Assembly: GCF_040939455.1 (NCBI RefSeq)
Contig: NC_134108.1
Coordinates: forward strand, 14,723,501 to 14,787,500
Direction: 5' to 3'
From: Microcebus murinus
Taxonomy: Eukaryota; Chordata; Mammalia; Primates; Cheirogaleidae
Length of the DNA: 64,000 nucleotides
The position numbers and the translations under genes were made by a program. Under the pieces are notes generated by a model. That model was not told the origin of the DNA. It saw nothing but the letters and a program-made list of their open reading frames with translations, and did no database searches. Below, in pieces: positions 24,780 through 36,564 of this stretch; position 1 is the first letter of the stretch, and every line of letters starts with the position of its first letter.

Positions 24780-26220
24780 GCTAGGGGTGTGCGTGCATGG
24801 GGAGCGCAGGTGGCGCCTCCAGCGGGGACTGCCGGGCCCCCGCAGAGCGCTGGGGCCGGAGACCGCCTTCCCGGGGCAGCTGCGCCGGGGGGTTCCAGGT
24901 GGGAAGCCGGAAACCAGGTGGCAGCGGCCTCCCGGCTCCACCGAACTTTCAGGAAATGGTGCCGGGGATCACAGCACTCACCCCCTCGCAGAGGCGGCGG
25001 CGCCGGGCAGAGGGCAAATTTCAATGCACCGCGGGGCGCCAGCAGCCAACGCCGCAGATGCGGAGCCCTCGGGCGGGCGGGCTCTGGGCCCGGGCCCGCC
25101 TTTCTGAGCCGGGAAGGCAGGTCGCCCATCCCCGAACCCTGGGCTGGCGGGCGGGCGGACGGAGAAGCCGGCGGGGCGGCGCAGAGCCGCAGCGGGCACC
25201 CCTCCTCCCGGCTCCCGCCCTCCGCCGCGCCGCCCCTTTCCTGTCTGGTCGCGCCGGGAGAGATTGCATCAGGGCCGGCGACCGGCGGCGCACGTGGAGC
25301 GGGGCGTGTGGGGCGTGCGGGCCGCGCCCGCCGGGGATGCTCGCGCCCGCCCGATCCCCGGCCCGCTCGGCCCCGGCGCCCCAGTCCTCCGCGCGCCATC
25401 CCCGGCCCGCGCTTCCCCCGCTCACCCGCCGGCGCGCCCAACTAGTCCTCGCCCCGCACTCCCGGCCCCGCCAGCCCCCCAGCGGCGGCGCCCGGGACCC
25501 GCGGAGACCTGAGCGCTCCGGCCGCCTGGCGCGCGGGGCCGGGCTGGACACTCACCTGACGATCGAGTCGGGCGCCCGGCCGCCGGGGATGCAGCTGCTC
25601 CGGGCCCGGGCGTCCTGCAGCCGCCGCTGCCCGAGCAGGGCCTCCCGGCCGCCGCCGCCGGTGCTGCCGGCGCGACAGGGCACGCGGAGGCAGCGCGGCG
25701 GGCCCGGGGGCTGGGGCGGGCGGCGGAGCGGGCGCAGGACGAGCGGCAGGCGCTTGCTCATGGTGCGGCGCGGCGGGGCGCGGATGCGGTGCAGAGCGCG
25801 GGGACGCGGTGGCGTCAAGTTCCTCCGGAGGGTGGCCGCGCGGGTGCGGGGCAGAGCCGGGTCGGCAGGTAACGGGCCACAGGCGGGAAGGACCTGGCTC
25901 TTCCTCCTCGGCCCAGCAGGGGCCCCTCGGGAGCACAGCACCTAGTGACCGTGACGTCGCGGGGGCGGGGGCCTGCGGGCCGCGGGCCGGCTCGTCGGAG
26001 TGGCCTGGATGTCAGGCGTAGGCCTCCGGCACTTCCATTTGGTTGGCGATGCAAGTGGGAGGGTGGGGCATCAGAGCGGGGCCCACACCCTGCCCCGAGA
26101 CCGAGACCAAAATGCTGATAGGACCCTCGGTCCTCAGGTGGCGGTTTACCGCCCGGACAGGCACCTCGAGTTTAGGGGCGGGGGCTTGGATTTGCTGTGC
26201 CGGCGGCGGCCTGGGTAAGC
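24780..26220 (-). promoter_or_regulatory. MTHFD1L: CpG-island promoter of MTHFD1L
   Basis: This is the only long GC-rich, CpG-dense stretch in the window. It covers exon 1, the start of intron 1 and the DNA upstream of the ATG. A CRE-like TGACGTC (25952-25958) is followed at once by a GC box (GGGGGCGGGG, 25961-25970), about 195 bp upstream of the start codon. Another GC box lies near 26174. No convincing TATA box is visible, which is typical of a housekeeping CpG-island promoter. The transcription start was not located; by inference it lies between about 25780 and 25950. Confidence 0.8.
25556..25761 (-). CDS. MTHFD1L: MTHFD1L coding exon 1: mitochondrial presequence
   Basis: The start codon is at 25761-25759 with a good Kozak context (A at -3). 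The exon runs 68 codons plus two bases to the donor CAG|GTGAGT (25555 down). The peptide starts MSKRLPLVLRPLRRPPQPPG, is rich in Arg and Pro, and has no acidic residue in its first ~38 positions. This is what a mitochondrial targeting sequence looks like and matches the known MTHFD1L N-terminus. A Gly-rich stretch (GGGG) and a DSIVR ending follow; R69 is split across intron 1. The reading frame is open upstream to another ATG at 25941, but the internal ATG was chosen because it matches the known N-terminus and has the stronger context. Codons are very GC-rich because the exon sits in a CpG island. Confidence 0.95.
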
Positions 26221-26239
26221 GCGAACAGGACTCCGAGTT

Positions 26240-26350
26240 CTAACGATGGCTTTGCAGCCGTAGGCAGGTTACTGAACCTCTGAACCTTCAGGGCTTCATC
26301 AGTAAAATGCGGATAGATACACTCTCCTTATAACCTTAAAAGGATTGTAT
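26240..26350 (+). repeat. MIR-like fragment
   Basis: GGCAGGTTACTGAACCTCTG and ATCAGTAAAATGCGGATAGA resemble the MIR core and 3' half. Confidence 0.5.
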
Positions 26351-26466
26351 AGTCCTGCTTGGTTTCAGGACCTCCCGAGTCTACCAAAATTTAAGGATGC
26401 TCAAGTCCCTGATATTATAAAATGGCAGAGTAGTTGCATATAACGTAGGCACATCCTCCCATATAC

Positions 26467-26655
26467 TTTTTGATTTTTTTGAGACTGGGTCTTGCTCTTG
26501 TTGCCCCAGGCTGGAGCGCAGTGACGATCCTCCAGCCTCTGCCTCCGGAGTAGCTAGGACTACCAGGCACCATGCCCAGCTAATTTTTCTATTTTTTGTA
26601 GAGTCGGGATGACTCGCTATGTTGCTCAGGCTGGTCTCAAGGGAGCCTCCCTTTC
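26467..26655 (-). mobile_element. Alu, shortened, inside MER2-like element
   Basis: Inverted diverged Alu with internal deletion (TTTTTTGAGACTGGGTCTTG to GTTGCTCAGGCTGGTCTCAA). Confidence 0.75.
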
Positions 26656-26764
26656 TCATCAAAGTTATAACAAAACTATGTGGAACAAAACAATGTTATT
26701 CTAGGACCTGCTGTACTTATAATACCTAATAGACGGTAAATGCTCTGTAAATAATTATGCTGAA

Positions 26765-27087
26765 TTTTTTTTTTTTGGAGACAGTCTCTCTCTGTTGCCC
26801 AGGCTAGAGTGCCATGGCGTCAGCCTAGCTCACAGCAACCTCAAACTCCTGAGTTCAAGCAATCCTGCTGCCTCAGCCTCCCAGGTAGCTGGGACTACAG
26901 GCATGTGCCACCGTGCCTGCCTAATTTTTTCTATATATTTTTAGTTGGCCAATTAATTTCTTTCTATTTTTAGTAGAGACAGTCTCACTCTTGCTCTGGC
27001 TGGTTTTGAACTCCTGACCTTGAGCGATTCACCCGCCTCAGCCTACTAGAGTGCTAAGATTACAGGCATGAGCCATCGTGCCCAGCC
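26765..27087 (-). mobile_element. Alu (dimeric) inside MER2-like element
   Basis: Inverted Alu from a T12 tract (TTTGGAGACAGTCTCTCTCT) to CATCGTGCCCAGCC. Confidence 0.92.
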
Positions 27088-27539
27088 TATACGGAATATT
27101 TTATTTGTAATGTTTTTTATTGTTGTACTGTTATTTTTTACTTTCTTTTTCAAATATTTTCATTCCAGAATTGGTTAAATCCAGGGATGCTGAACCCAAA
27201 GATACAGAGGGTCGACTGTAATTCCCAAGCAAAGTGGGAATCAGATTCTAACTTTATAACTTTATGATCTTATCATTCCCAAGGAAGGCAGGAAAAAAAG
27301 TAGCCCAAATTTGAGATGCTGGTTTTCCATTATCTAAGCACTGAACTAGGCGCTGGGGAGACAGCTTTACTTAATTCTAACAAATGTGGGTTGCTGAGTA
27401 TTCCTGTCCTGATTGTCAACCTTGGGAAATTGCGGTCAGTCGGTTTACTGGCAGAGCTGGGAGTTTGCCTGACTGCAAGATCAGGTTCCTAATCTTACAC
27501 TATTATCTATCTTTTTCAGGATGATTGCCATATCTGACA

Positions 27540-27650
27540 AGATGGGTACAGGAATAGCTAACACTTTCACAACCCTATGAGGTAGATACTGCCAACATTT
27601 TGCAAATTAGGAAACAAATTTACAGAAGTTGGGTTTTGAGGAAGCACGGA
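27540..27650 (-). repeat. MIR-like fragment
   Basis: ACAACCCTATGAGGTAGATA and AATTAGGAAACAAATTTACA resemble inverted MIR. Confidence 0.5.
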
Positions 27651-28249
27651 AATATTATATGAGCAATGAGACATGAATCACCCATTCTCCTACTGCCATT
27701 ACGATCTTAAACAAGTTACATAACCCTTTGGAGGCTTTATTCAGCTCATCCTTACTATGGGGACCATTCATTTATCAGACATTCATTGAACACTACTGAA
27801 TCTCCAGGTACTGGTCACAGGATGAAAATTACTCAGTCCCTGTTCTTGAAAAGTTGCAAATAGCCACAGTAGTAACATTTGTTACTCTACCCAATGAATG
27901 GGGCAATAGTGATTTTTTAAAAAGTCTGTGGAGACGACACATTGTGCTATCTCATTTCTATGAGATGTCTAGGATAAGCAAATCTATAGAGACAGAAAGT
28001 ACATTAGTGATTGCTTACAGCTGGGGGAGGGGGAATGGAGGAATTGGCTCCGATTTTTGATCTGTAAAATAATGCTTTTCTGAGCATTCTTTTATTCACT
28101 TATTCATTAGGTAGGCACTGAGATCCTCCTTCTGGGTGCTGGGGAAGGACCGGGAAGCAGGGCAGTGAGGGGCCCACACCTATGATGGTAACGTCTATCT
28201 GTTCCCCTTTGCAGAAACAGTTCTTAGAAAACTCATAACTAATGAGAAG

Positions 28250-28549
28250 ATGCCAGGCACAGTGGCTCACTCCTGTATTCCAGCACTTTGAGAGGCAAGG
28301 CAGGAGGATTGCTTGATCCCTGGAGTTTGAGACCAGCCTAGAGAACATAGCTGAGACCCCAAATCTACAAAAAATTTTAAAGATTAGCCAGGCGTGATAC
28401 CGCACCCCTGTAGTCCCAGCTACTCAGGAGGCTGAGGCAGGAGGAGGCACTTGAACCCAGAAGTTGAAGGCTGCAGTGAGCTATGATCACACCACTTCAC
28501 TCCAACCCAGGCTACAGTGAATCTCTGTCTCTTAGAAAAAAAAAAAAAG
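28250..28549 (+). mobile_element. Alu (dimeric, old)
   Basis: GCCAGGCACAGTGGCTCACT to an A12 tail. Right arm is of the old type (GCTGCAGTGAGCTATGATCA). Confidence 0.88.
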
Positions 28550-29047
28550 CTAATGAGGACAAACAGTACAGAGAACTGAAGGATAAACAGCATTGCAGCA
28601 ACATCCTGACCATACTGAATTGCAAGGAAAAATATGGCATTTTTATGAAGTTCATGGCCCAACAGTTTCCTAACAGGACTTCCCAGCATTTGATTAAATA
28701 CTTTGGTACGGATGAAAGATTTGAATAGAAAAGATCTTCAAGTTAATAACTGCCTAAGCCAAACTGTTTGCAACTGTGAGCCACAAAAACTAACTTGTTA
28801 CTAAAAATCCCTAATATGGAAATGACTCAGGCCATATATATGTGCTGCAAAGATGTTTTGGAGAAGGCAGTTTAGAGGCTTTCTCTCAGTCAGCTCCAAA
28901 AGCTCATGGGGAACCACACCTTTAAAAAGTGATACTCTGCATCTTTTAATTAGATAGTACATTAATGTATAATCATGGTCCTTACCTGAAGGCCACATTG
29001 ATTTTTCAAACCATTAATGTTATACTTTCCAATCTTAAGAAATTTTA

Positions 29048-29375
29048 GGCTGGGCGAGGTGGTTCACGCCTGTAATCCTAGCTCTCTGGGAGGCCAAGGC
29101 GGGTGGATTGCTCAATGTCAGGAGTTCGAAACCAGCCTGAGCAAGAGCGAGACCCCGTCTCTACTATAAATAGAAAGAAATTAATTGGCCATCTAATATA
29201 TAGAGAAAAATTAGCCAGGCATGGTGGCACATGACTGTAGTCCCAGCTACTCGGGAGGCTGAGGCAGTAGGATCGCGTGAGCCCAGAAGTTTGAGGTTGC
29301 TGTAGCTAGGCTGATGCCAAGGCACTCACTCTAGCCTGGGCAACAAAGTGAGACTCTGTCCCTGGAAAAAAATAT
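29048..29375 (+). mobile_element. Alu (dimeric)
   Basis: GGCTGGGCGAGGTGGTTCAC to a short A-rich tail, with AATTGGCCATC in the linker. Confidence 0.92.
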
Positions 29376-29637
29376 ATGTATATATATTTTTAGGTGAAAA
29401 TGAGTTAGTTTTGGCATGAAGGTAATAAAACAAATTTGAACCAAAGAATTATAGGTTACAACAAATTCTATTAAAGTAGTTAGGTCTCCCACTGTGCTTT
29501 AACCATGCAAATAGTGGAATAAAACCAAGAACGTAACATTTTATGTGAGAAATGTAGCAACATTTAATAGCACATCATTTCTTTACAATGACACTTAACT
29601 AAAGGCAGTCCCATTATAATATGATTCATTGTGAGGG

Positions 29638-29928
29638 TTTTTTTTTAAATAGAGTCTTGTTCTGCTGCCCAGGCTAGAGTGCAGTGACTAGAGTGCATCA
29701 TAGCTCACTGCAACCTCAAACTCCTGGGCTCAAGCATTCCTCCTGCCTCAGCCACCCGAGTAGCTGGGACTACAGGTGCATGCCACCACATCTGGCTAAT
29801 TTTTCTATTTTTAGTAGAGATGGGTCTCACTCTTGCTCAGGCTGGTCTCCAACTCCCAACCTCAAGCAATCTTCCCCCTTCAGCATCCCAGAATGCTGGG
29901 ATTACAGGAGTGAACCACCACACCCAGC
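29638..29928 (-). mobile_element. Alu (dimeric, old)
   Basis: Inverted Alu, TTTTTTAAATAGAGTCTTGT to CACCACACCCAGCC. Confidence 0.88.
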
Positions 29929-29966
29929 CCATTGTGATCTTAATATGTCATTTAAAAAATCTTTGG

Positions 29967-30300
29967 GGCTGGGTGTGGTGGCTCACACCTGTAATCCTAG
30001 CACTCTAAGAGGTGGAGGTGGGAGGGTGGCTCAAGGTCGCGATTTTGAAACCAGCCTGAGCAAGAGGCGGACCCTGTCTCTACTAAAAATAGAAAGAAAT
30101 TAATTGGCCAACTAAAAATATGTAGAAAAAATTAGCCGGGCATGGTGACGCATGCCTGTAGTCCCAGCTACTTGGGAGGCTGAGGCAGGAGGATCCCTTG
30201 AGCCCAGGAGTTTGAGGTTGCTGTGAGTTAGGCTGACGTCATAGCACTCTAGCCTGGGCAACAGAGTGAGACTCTGTCTCAAAAAAATAAAAAATAAAAC
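29967..30300 (+). mobile_element. Alu (dimeric)
   Basis: GGGCTGGGTGTGGTGGCTCA to an AAAAAATAAAAAATAAAA tail. Confidence 0.92.
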
Positions 30301-30513
30301 AACTTTTTGGAGATCTAGGACAACAAATACCTGTGCTGATCAAGCCAGTTAAAATATTTTACTCGACCTCTTAGATTGAATACTGCTGTGGATGACCACG
30401 GAGGCCTCTACTCCCTTCCTTCCCTTCTCAGAGGCCCAGGCCTGGCCCTCAAGTCAACACAGCCCCAGTCCAGACTGAGGTGCTCACATTCCACATGAAA
30501 GGTATTTGGGGTT

Positions 30514-30598
30514 TTTTTTTGTTTGCTTTTTTTTTGAGACAGTGTCTCACTTTGTTGCCCAGGCTAGCTGGGACTACAGGCATGCTAATACCCGGCTA

Positions 30599-30649
<51 letters not shown>

Positions 30650-30804
30650 GCCCAGCTAATTAGTTGGCCAATTTCTTTCTATTTATAGTAGACACAGGGT
30701 CTTGCTCTTGCTCAGGCTGGTTTCTAACTCCTGAGCTCAAGCAATCCGCCCACCTCGGCCTTTCAGAGTGCTAGGATTACAGTTGTGAGCCACCACCCCC
30801 AGCC
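30514..30804 (-). mobile_element. Alu with embedded CA/TA microsatellite
   Basis: Inverted Alu missing most of one arm's middle (GCCCAGGCTAGCTGGGACTA joins two distant Alu parts). A (CA)n(TA)n array sits at 30602-30649 inside it. Confidence 0.85.
30602..30649. repeat. (CA)n(TA)n microsatellite
   Basis: About 17 CA units followed by about 7 TA units inside an Alu. Confidence 0.95.
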
Positions 30805-31370
30805 GGTTTTGGGGTTCTAATCCACTCATCCTGCATCCTTGCAGGACAGAAGAATAGGAACAGGAGGAGGGATCATGGAAGTAAGCTTAGGATCCTTCAT
30901 ATTCCTGGGCTTGTTTCATAGGCAAGTGTTATGACCTCATTTTGAGAGATCTGAATCTCCAATTACTTGAATTTGAAACTTGAATCACTCAAATAAGTAT
31001 TGATTAACTTAGGGATGGTCAGCTGCAGCGGGAGGGCAGGGCAGAGCTCTATTAGGCTGAAGCCTTTAAAAATCCATTTTCTAATATTCTTTCCCTAATG
31101 GATATAGGTAATTTGAGTGCACTTTGAGAGAACATTTGGACATGTGTCAAAGAAAGCTTGTTTTCAATATAAGCGAAGGAATATATATCTGTGAGGTTAA
31201 ATAGCATTTGAGAGAGAGAATGTATTCTATTCGAGCCTCTATGCTAGACATGTAGTTAAAGAGTCAACTGTGAGCAAGAAAGACGCACAAACGTAGGTCT
31301 CAGTAAGTCTATGCATAGAACTGAAAAGTAGGACACAAGCATGTTGATGGGAAATTGTAAGAGTGTGATG

Positions 31371-31562
31371 CAGGAGTCCTCAAACTTTTTAAACAGGGCC
31401 AGTTCGTTGTCCCTCAGACCGTTGGAGAGTGCGGCGCACATTCCACACATGCGCACTGAGGGCCCGGGACGAGTGGGCTGCTAAGCAGGACAGGCAGCGG
31501 TGGCAAAAACACTCAGCAGGCTGGATAAATGTCCTCGGCGGGCCGTAGTTTGAGGACCCCTG
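31371..31562 (+). mobile_element. hAT-like non-autonomous element, copy C
   Basis: A 192-bp element with left end CAGGAGTCCTCAAACTTTTT and inverted right end CAGGGGTCCTCAAACTACGG. Flanks GTGTGATG and GGTGATGG share only GTGATG, so the target duplication is imperfect. Its interior (GGGCCCGGGACGAGTGGGCT) matches copy A in reverse. Intergenic. Confidence 0.82.
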
Positions 31563-31589
31563 GGTGATGGTTCAGAGTCCTAGAAGAGC

Positions 31590-32560
31590 ACCAAGCAGAA
31601 CTACCAGCCTAGACCAGGAGAGTCATTGGGAAGCATTCGGAAGGAGGTGGCACTTGAAGGCCAGACTTGAGGGTGATTTAGGAGTTAAGCTAAGGGAAGG
31701 GTTGCTGTCGGAAATTAGTGGTATGGATGGAAGGAACCACATGACCAAAAGCCTGGAGTGCAAGAGAGCATGATGAATTTGAGGTACGGAGAGTTATCAG
31801 AAAATAGAGTGGGGGAGGCAGGGAAATGAGGAGAAATGGCAAGGATGTCGGAAGAGCGAGGCAGGTCATGAAACCATATGAAGGACTCTGCCTGGTATTT
31901 TGAGAGCAACCAAAGGGTTTAAAAGCAGCAGGGTGGCAATCTCAGATGTGTGTTTCAGAAGGATCACACTGGTGACAATTTAGACGATGGAAAATGAAGC
32001 CAGTAGACAGACCTTGAGACTGTTGCCGTTAGGGGGGAAGAAGTGATGAGTACCTGAGAACATCCCTGGCCGGTGGAATGGTGAAAAGTGGATGGATTCA
32101 AGAAATAAGTAAGGGAACAATTGGCTGCCTTTAGTATCTGAGTGGTGTGGAAGATACATGGAAGGAAGCTGTCAACAATGAAGCCCAGTTTCTGGCTTGA
32201 ACTATTTGCTAGGAGGGGCGGTGGAGGGAGGTGCTACTCACAGAGGAAAACCAGAGGAGAGAAGCCACAGGCTTAGCCCTATCGAGATTTGCGTGCCTAT
32301 GGGATATCGAAGCCAAGATATTTAGTAGGACATTGGATCCAGGGATGTGTAGCTCAGAAGTAAGTTCAAAGATGGAGATTTAGATGTGGTAAACATATAG
32401 GACCAAAACACAAGGGTGAAATCTAAGCCTATGGTTAGGATAAGATTCTCTGAGAGAGTGTATAGAAATCAGAGACAGGAGGGCCTAGAATAGCACTGAA
32501 GGACATAAACAAGAAATGAGCAGAGGAAGACAAGGCAACACAGGAGACTACAGAAGAAAA
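31590..32560 (-). repeat. L2 LINE, antisense, diverged
   Basis: AAGGATCACACTGGTGACAA, ATGAAGCCCAGTTTCTGGCT and TAGTAGGACATTGGATCCAG follow, in order, the inverted L2 reverse-transcriptase region. Open frames here are incidental. Confidence 0.55.
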
Positions 32561-32869
32561 ACCAGATGAGTCAGAGAAAACCTGAGGGAAATGTCTTAGA
32601 CGTGTGTTTGGCTACAAGCAACAGCAAACCTGACTCACAGTGGCTTCAAGAAAAAGTTTCCCTTACTGCATAGTTTACTGAATAAAAAAAAAAAAAAAAG
32701 AAAGAAAAAGTTTCTTTTTCCACTCATAAAACAGGAAGCCCAAAGGTAGGCAGTATATTTATTTTCTCTTCTTACCTGTTTTATGAGTCTGGTGCTCTGA
32801 AATTCCCATTAATTCTGTGAGTTGACATATATTCTTCTAGTAATATTTTTTGATGCCTAAGTCAATGAA

Positions 32870-33500
32870 GCAAAATAAAAAAACTACAAGGAGAAATAGA
32901 CAAATCCACAATTACAGTTAGAGATGTCAACATTGCTTTCTGTAATTTATAGATCCAGTAGACAGAAAATCAGTAAGGATGTAAAAGTCGTAAACTATAC
33001 TGTTCACCGTATTGACCTGACATTATTTATTTATTTAATATTTTGACAGGATTTACACTTACCTTTTGCATTTAGAGAGAAACAGAAGAATACGCATTGT
33101 TTTCAAGTGTACAGGGAATAGCCAACGAGATAGAATATATTCTGGCCCATAAAACAAACCTCAACACATTTTTAAAAATTTAACTCATATAAAGTATATT
33201 CTCTGACCACACTGGCATTAAACTAGAAATCAATATCAGAAAGGTATCTAGAAATTCCCCAAGTATTTGGAAATTAAATAACATACTTCTAAATACCCCT
33301 GGCCCAAATCTCAAAGGAAATTAGAAAAGATAATGAAAATGAACATACAACATAGCCAAGTGTATGAGATACAGCCAAACAAGGACTTCACTTGGAGGAA
33401 CAATTACAACATTAAATGCCTATAGAAAAGAAAAGACCACTTCACGCCCAGAAGGATGGCTACTATAATAAAACACAACACAACAGAACAAAACCCCCCA
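32870..33500 (+). mobile_element. Old L1 ORF2 fragment
   Basis: Plus-strand translation is broken but L1-like (FKCTGNS, LEINIRKVSRNSPSIWKLNN). Inactivated by stops. Confidence 0.7.
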
Positions 33501-33519
33501 GAAGATAATAGTACTGGTG

Positions 33520-33910
33520 AGTGTTAGGTTTGTTCCAGCTGGGAAAACTGGAAAAACATCATAAAGCCTGTGAAACAAAAGCCACGGGAGTCTAGAGAGT
33601 CCAAGGCCATAAATCTAACTTTGACCACAGAGGGCTGCCGGGACACCAGCATTCCAATCCCCTCTGATAAGGAGGAAGCTACTCCCCTTCCCTGTCTCTG
33701 CAGGTGTTGCTCCTCCCAGCAAAACCCTCCATAAAACCCAAGGCTTTCCCCTTCCTCGGGGTGGCAGCTTTTTCTGCCTCCACCCATCTGCACCCAGAGG
33801 CTCAAAATAAACCCATGATGCTTCTGGGAAGTGGCCTGGGCCAGGTGTCTGAGCATTTAGGCTGCAAACACACCCCTGGAAGGTGCTGGAAACACAGCCC
33901 TGGAAGGTGC
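33520..33910 (+). repeat. Possible solitary ERV LTR
   Basis: Has an LTR-like layout: CCATAAAACCC as a TATA-like box, then CCCAGAGGCTCAAAATAAAC with AATAAA at 33806-33811, then a T/G-rich end. No internal retroviral sequence flanks it. Family unknown. Confidence 0.4.
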
Positions 33911-34145
33911 AGGCCTGGTCTCTAGGAGCGTGGGTAGCACGCGCACCAATGCTGATCTGCAAAATCTATGTTGTTACCGACCAGTGCATGACTCTGCAGG
34001 TGAGGCAGCATGGAGGGGTGTGTTACGGAAATCTGCAGCTGATGATTCTCTTAGAGTAAATTCCTGGAAGTATAATTACTGGGTCAAAGATAATGAACTT
34101 TTAATGTTATCGATCCATATTACCAAATTCATTTCTGTCCCCCCC

Positions 34146-34486
<341 letters not shown>

Positions 34487-34611
34487 TTATACTTTCATTT
34501 AATTGGAAGAAACCCTCTCCATCCTTAATGAAACAGTATTGGGTAATAATTTTAAAAATGTTTTGTATGTCATCAAGTTGTCCTTGTTTTGAGACAATTA
34601 TTTTTTATTTA

Positions 34612-34943
34612 TTTATTTTTTTTTGAGACAGAGTCTCACTCTGTTGCTCAGACTAGAGTGAGTGCCGTGTTGTCAGCCTAGCTCACAGCAACCTCAAACT
34701 CCTGGGCTTAAGCAATCCTACTGCCTCAGTGTCCCCAGTAGCTGGGACTACAGCCATGCACCACCATGCCCGGCTAATTTTTTCTATATGTTTTTAGATG
34801 GCCAATTAATTTCTTTCTATTTATAGTAGAGATGGGGTCTCACTCTTACTCAGGCTGGCTTTGAACTCCTGACCTTGAGTGATCCGCCCGCCTCAGCCAC
34901 CCAGAGTGCTAGGATTACAGGCGCGAGCCACCACGCCTGGCCT
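34612..34943 (-). mobile_element. Alu (dimeric)
   Basis: Inverted Alu, TTTTTTTTGAGACAGAGTCT to CACGCCTGGCC. Confidence 0.92.
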
Positions 34944-35352
34944 GAGACAAATTCTTTATGGGTCTCTTGCATTTTGGATTTCTAAAAGTCTAATTTATCT
35001 CTTATTCTAGGGTATCAATTCAAGGACATTGGTTGAGCATACAGCCTTGGAAGAGATAGTGTCCCCTCTGGGGCAGAGGGCAGATTTGTTTGCTGTCGGG
35101 ACAGTAAAGATAACAACATCTCCCTCCAGGGGCAAAGGTGGGGCCCTGGGCTGCTCTGAAAGGGAAAGTACAGGGAAAACCAATGCAAATGCGGAGCTCA
35201 GCTGCCTCCAGTGCTGTCCAACTGCCCTGCCCTTGATCTCTGACCTAAGAGTCTGGCGTCTTCTTCTAGCCTCCATGAAACTGAGGCAGGCTACCTTGTT
35301 AGCTTGCAAGGTGTGTGAAAGTTCAGACCTGTCACAGTTTTGGGCAGTCATT

Positions 35353-35654
35353 TTATTTTATTTTATTTTTTGAGTCAGAGTCACTCTGTTGCCTGAACTA
35401 GAGTGCTGTGGCATCAGCCTAGCTCACAGCAACCTCAAACTCCTGGGCTCAAGCAATCCTCCTGCCTCAGCCTCCTGAGTAGCTGGGACTGCAGGCATGC
35501 ACCACCATGCCTGGCTAATTTTTCCTATATATTTTTAGTAGAGACGGGGTCTCGCTCTTACTCAGACTGGTTTTGAACTCCTGACCTTGAGCGATCCTCC
35601 CACCTCAGCCTCCCAGAGTGCTAGGATTACAGGTGTGAGCCACTGTGCCGGCCT
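35353..35654 (-). mobile_element. Alu (dimeric, linker deleted)
   Basis: Inverted Alu with (TTTTA)n start; the ATTGGCCAAC block is absent. Ends TGTGCCGGCC. Confidence 0.9.
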
Positions 35655-35689
35655 TTGGTAGTCATTTCTGAGCCTAGTGTTGAGGACAA

Positions 35690-35960
35690 AGCAGGTTTTT
35701 TCCTGGATAGTGGGTAAGGGCAATGTGGGCAGAGACAGATCGCAGAGGACTTTGTGGAGGATTTTATTCTGTTTGTGTTTAGAAATATTATGCTGGCTAA
35801 GCTTGGGAAGGTGGAGGTGAACGAGACAGGAAGTAGGAAAGACAGTGGCAAGACAACTAGGTAGGATGCTGTTACAGTACTCCAGGAAAAAGATTGCAAA
35901 CTAGAGCAGGTGCTTCTGAGGAATAAAGGAGTTACTAGATGGGGGAAATGACATCAGTTT
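35690..35960 (-). repeat. L2-like fragment
   Basis: GGACTTTGTGGAGGATTTTA and GCTGTTACAGTACTCCAGGA resemble inverted L2. Diverged. Confidence 0.4.
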
Positions 35961-36564
35961 TAGACAACTCAGGTGGAGATGTTCTGTGAGGAAAATCCTC
36001 CCGGCACTCAGGAGGGAAGGCTGAGCTAGAGACGGTGTTTTAGGAAACGGTATAAATGCTAGTTTAAGCCTCAGCTGAATTCATGACATTAAAGGAGAGT
36101 GGAATAGAGAATACTTGGTATCACAAATTGAAGCCTATGGAGGCTCATAGAAGCCAGGCAGATAATTCAGTATTAACTAGTGATGTGGACCAGGCATAAA
36201 ATTTTCCCCAAAGAAGCAATACATTCTGCAGACTTTGAATGACATACATTTATTTTCACCCTAAAAGGAGTGTTAGGTTGGGCCAAGGAGGAAGGGGAAC
36301 AGATGTTTGTTTAGGGGTTTCCATTGAGAAATTGATGGCACTAGAAAATGCTGTGTCTACCATGGAGGGAACAATTGACCAGAGGGGGCTTCTAAGGAAA
36401 ACAGATGACATGTCAGGGGGGCTTCCCAGGACTGAATAGATGTTTGGTCTATGAACGATAGGGATCTCCAAGGACTGACCAACCAGAAAGAGGTAGAAAG
36501 GCGACAAAGTGGAGATAGGATCAGGGCCACAAATGAGGGTCTCTGGGGCATGTGTACAAGGTGA

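Larger units (their letters stand above)
26354..27222 (-). mobile_element. MER2-like (Tigger-related) element split by two Alus
   Basis: The outer pieces (26354-26466, 26660-26764, 27093-27222) read as one MER2-like element. The right end GATACAGAGGGTCGACTGTA and the internal GGATGCTCAAGTCCCTGATA are diagnostic of this Tigger-derived family (recognised from memory). Two minus-strand Alus (26467-26655 and 26765-27087) are inserted in it. Non-autonomous, with no coding capacity. Confidence 0.7.

Noticed and set aside
24398..25441. Open frame of 347 codons on the minus strand
   Set aside because: Lies in MTHFD1L intron 1 within the same CpG island; low-complexity composition and no recognisable domain or splice link.
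24797..25945. Open frame of 382 codons on the plus strand
   Set aside because: It lies across the GC-rich CpG island, where stop codons are rare by composition. It has Arg/Pro/Gly/Ala bias, no family resemblance, and is antisense to MTHFD1L exon 1.
33524..33962. Overlapping 110-115 codon minus-strand frames
   Set aside because: They lie antisense to an LTR-like sequence with an AATAAA; no protein family recognised.
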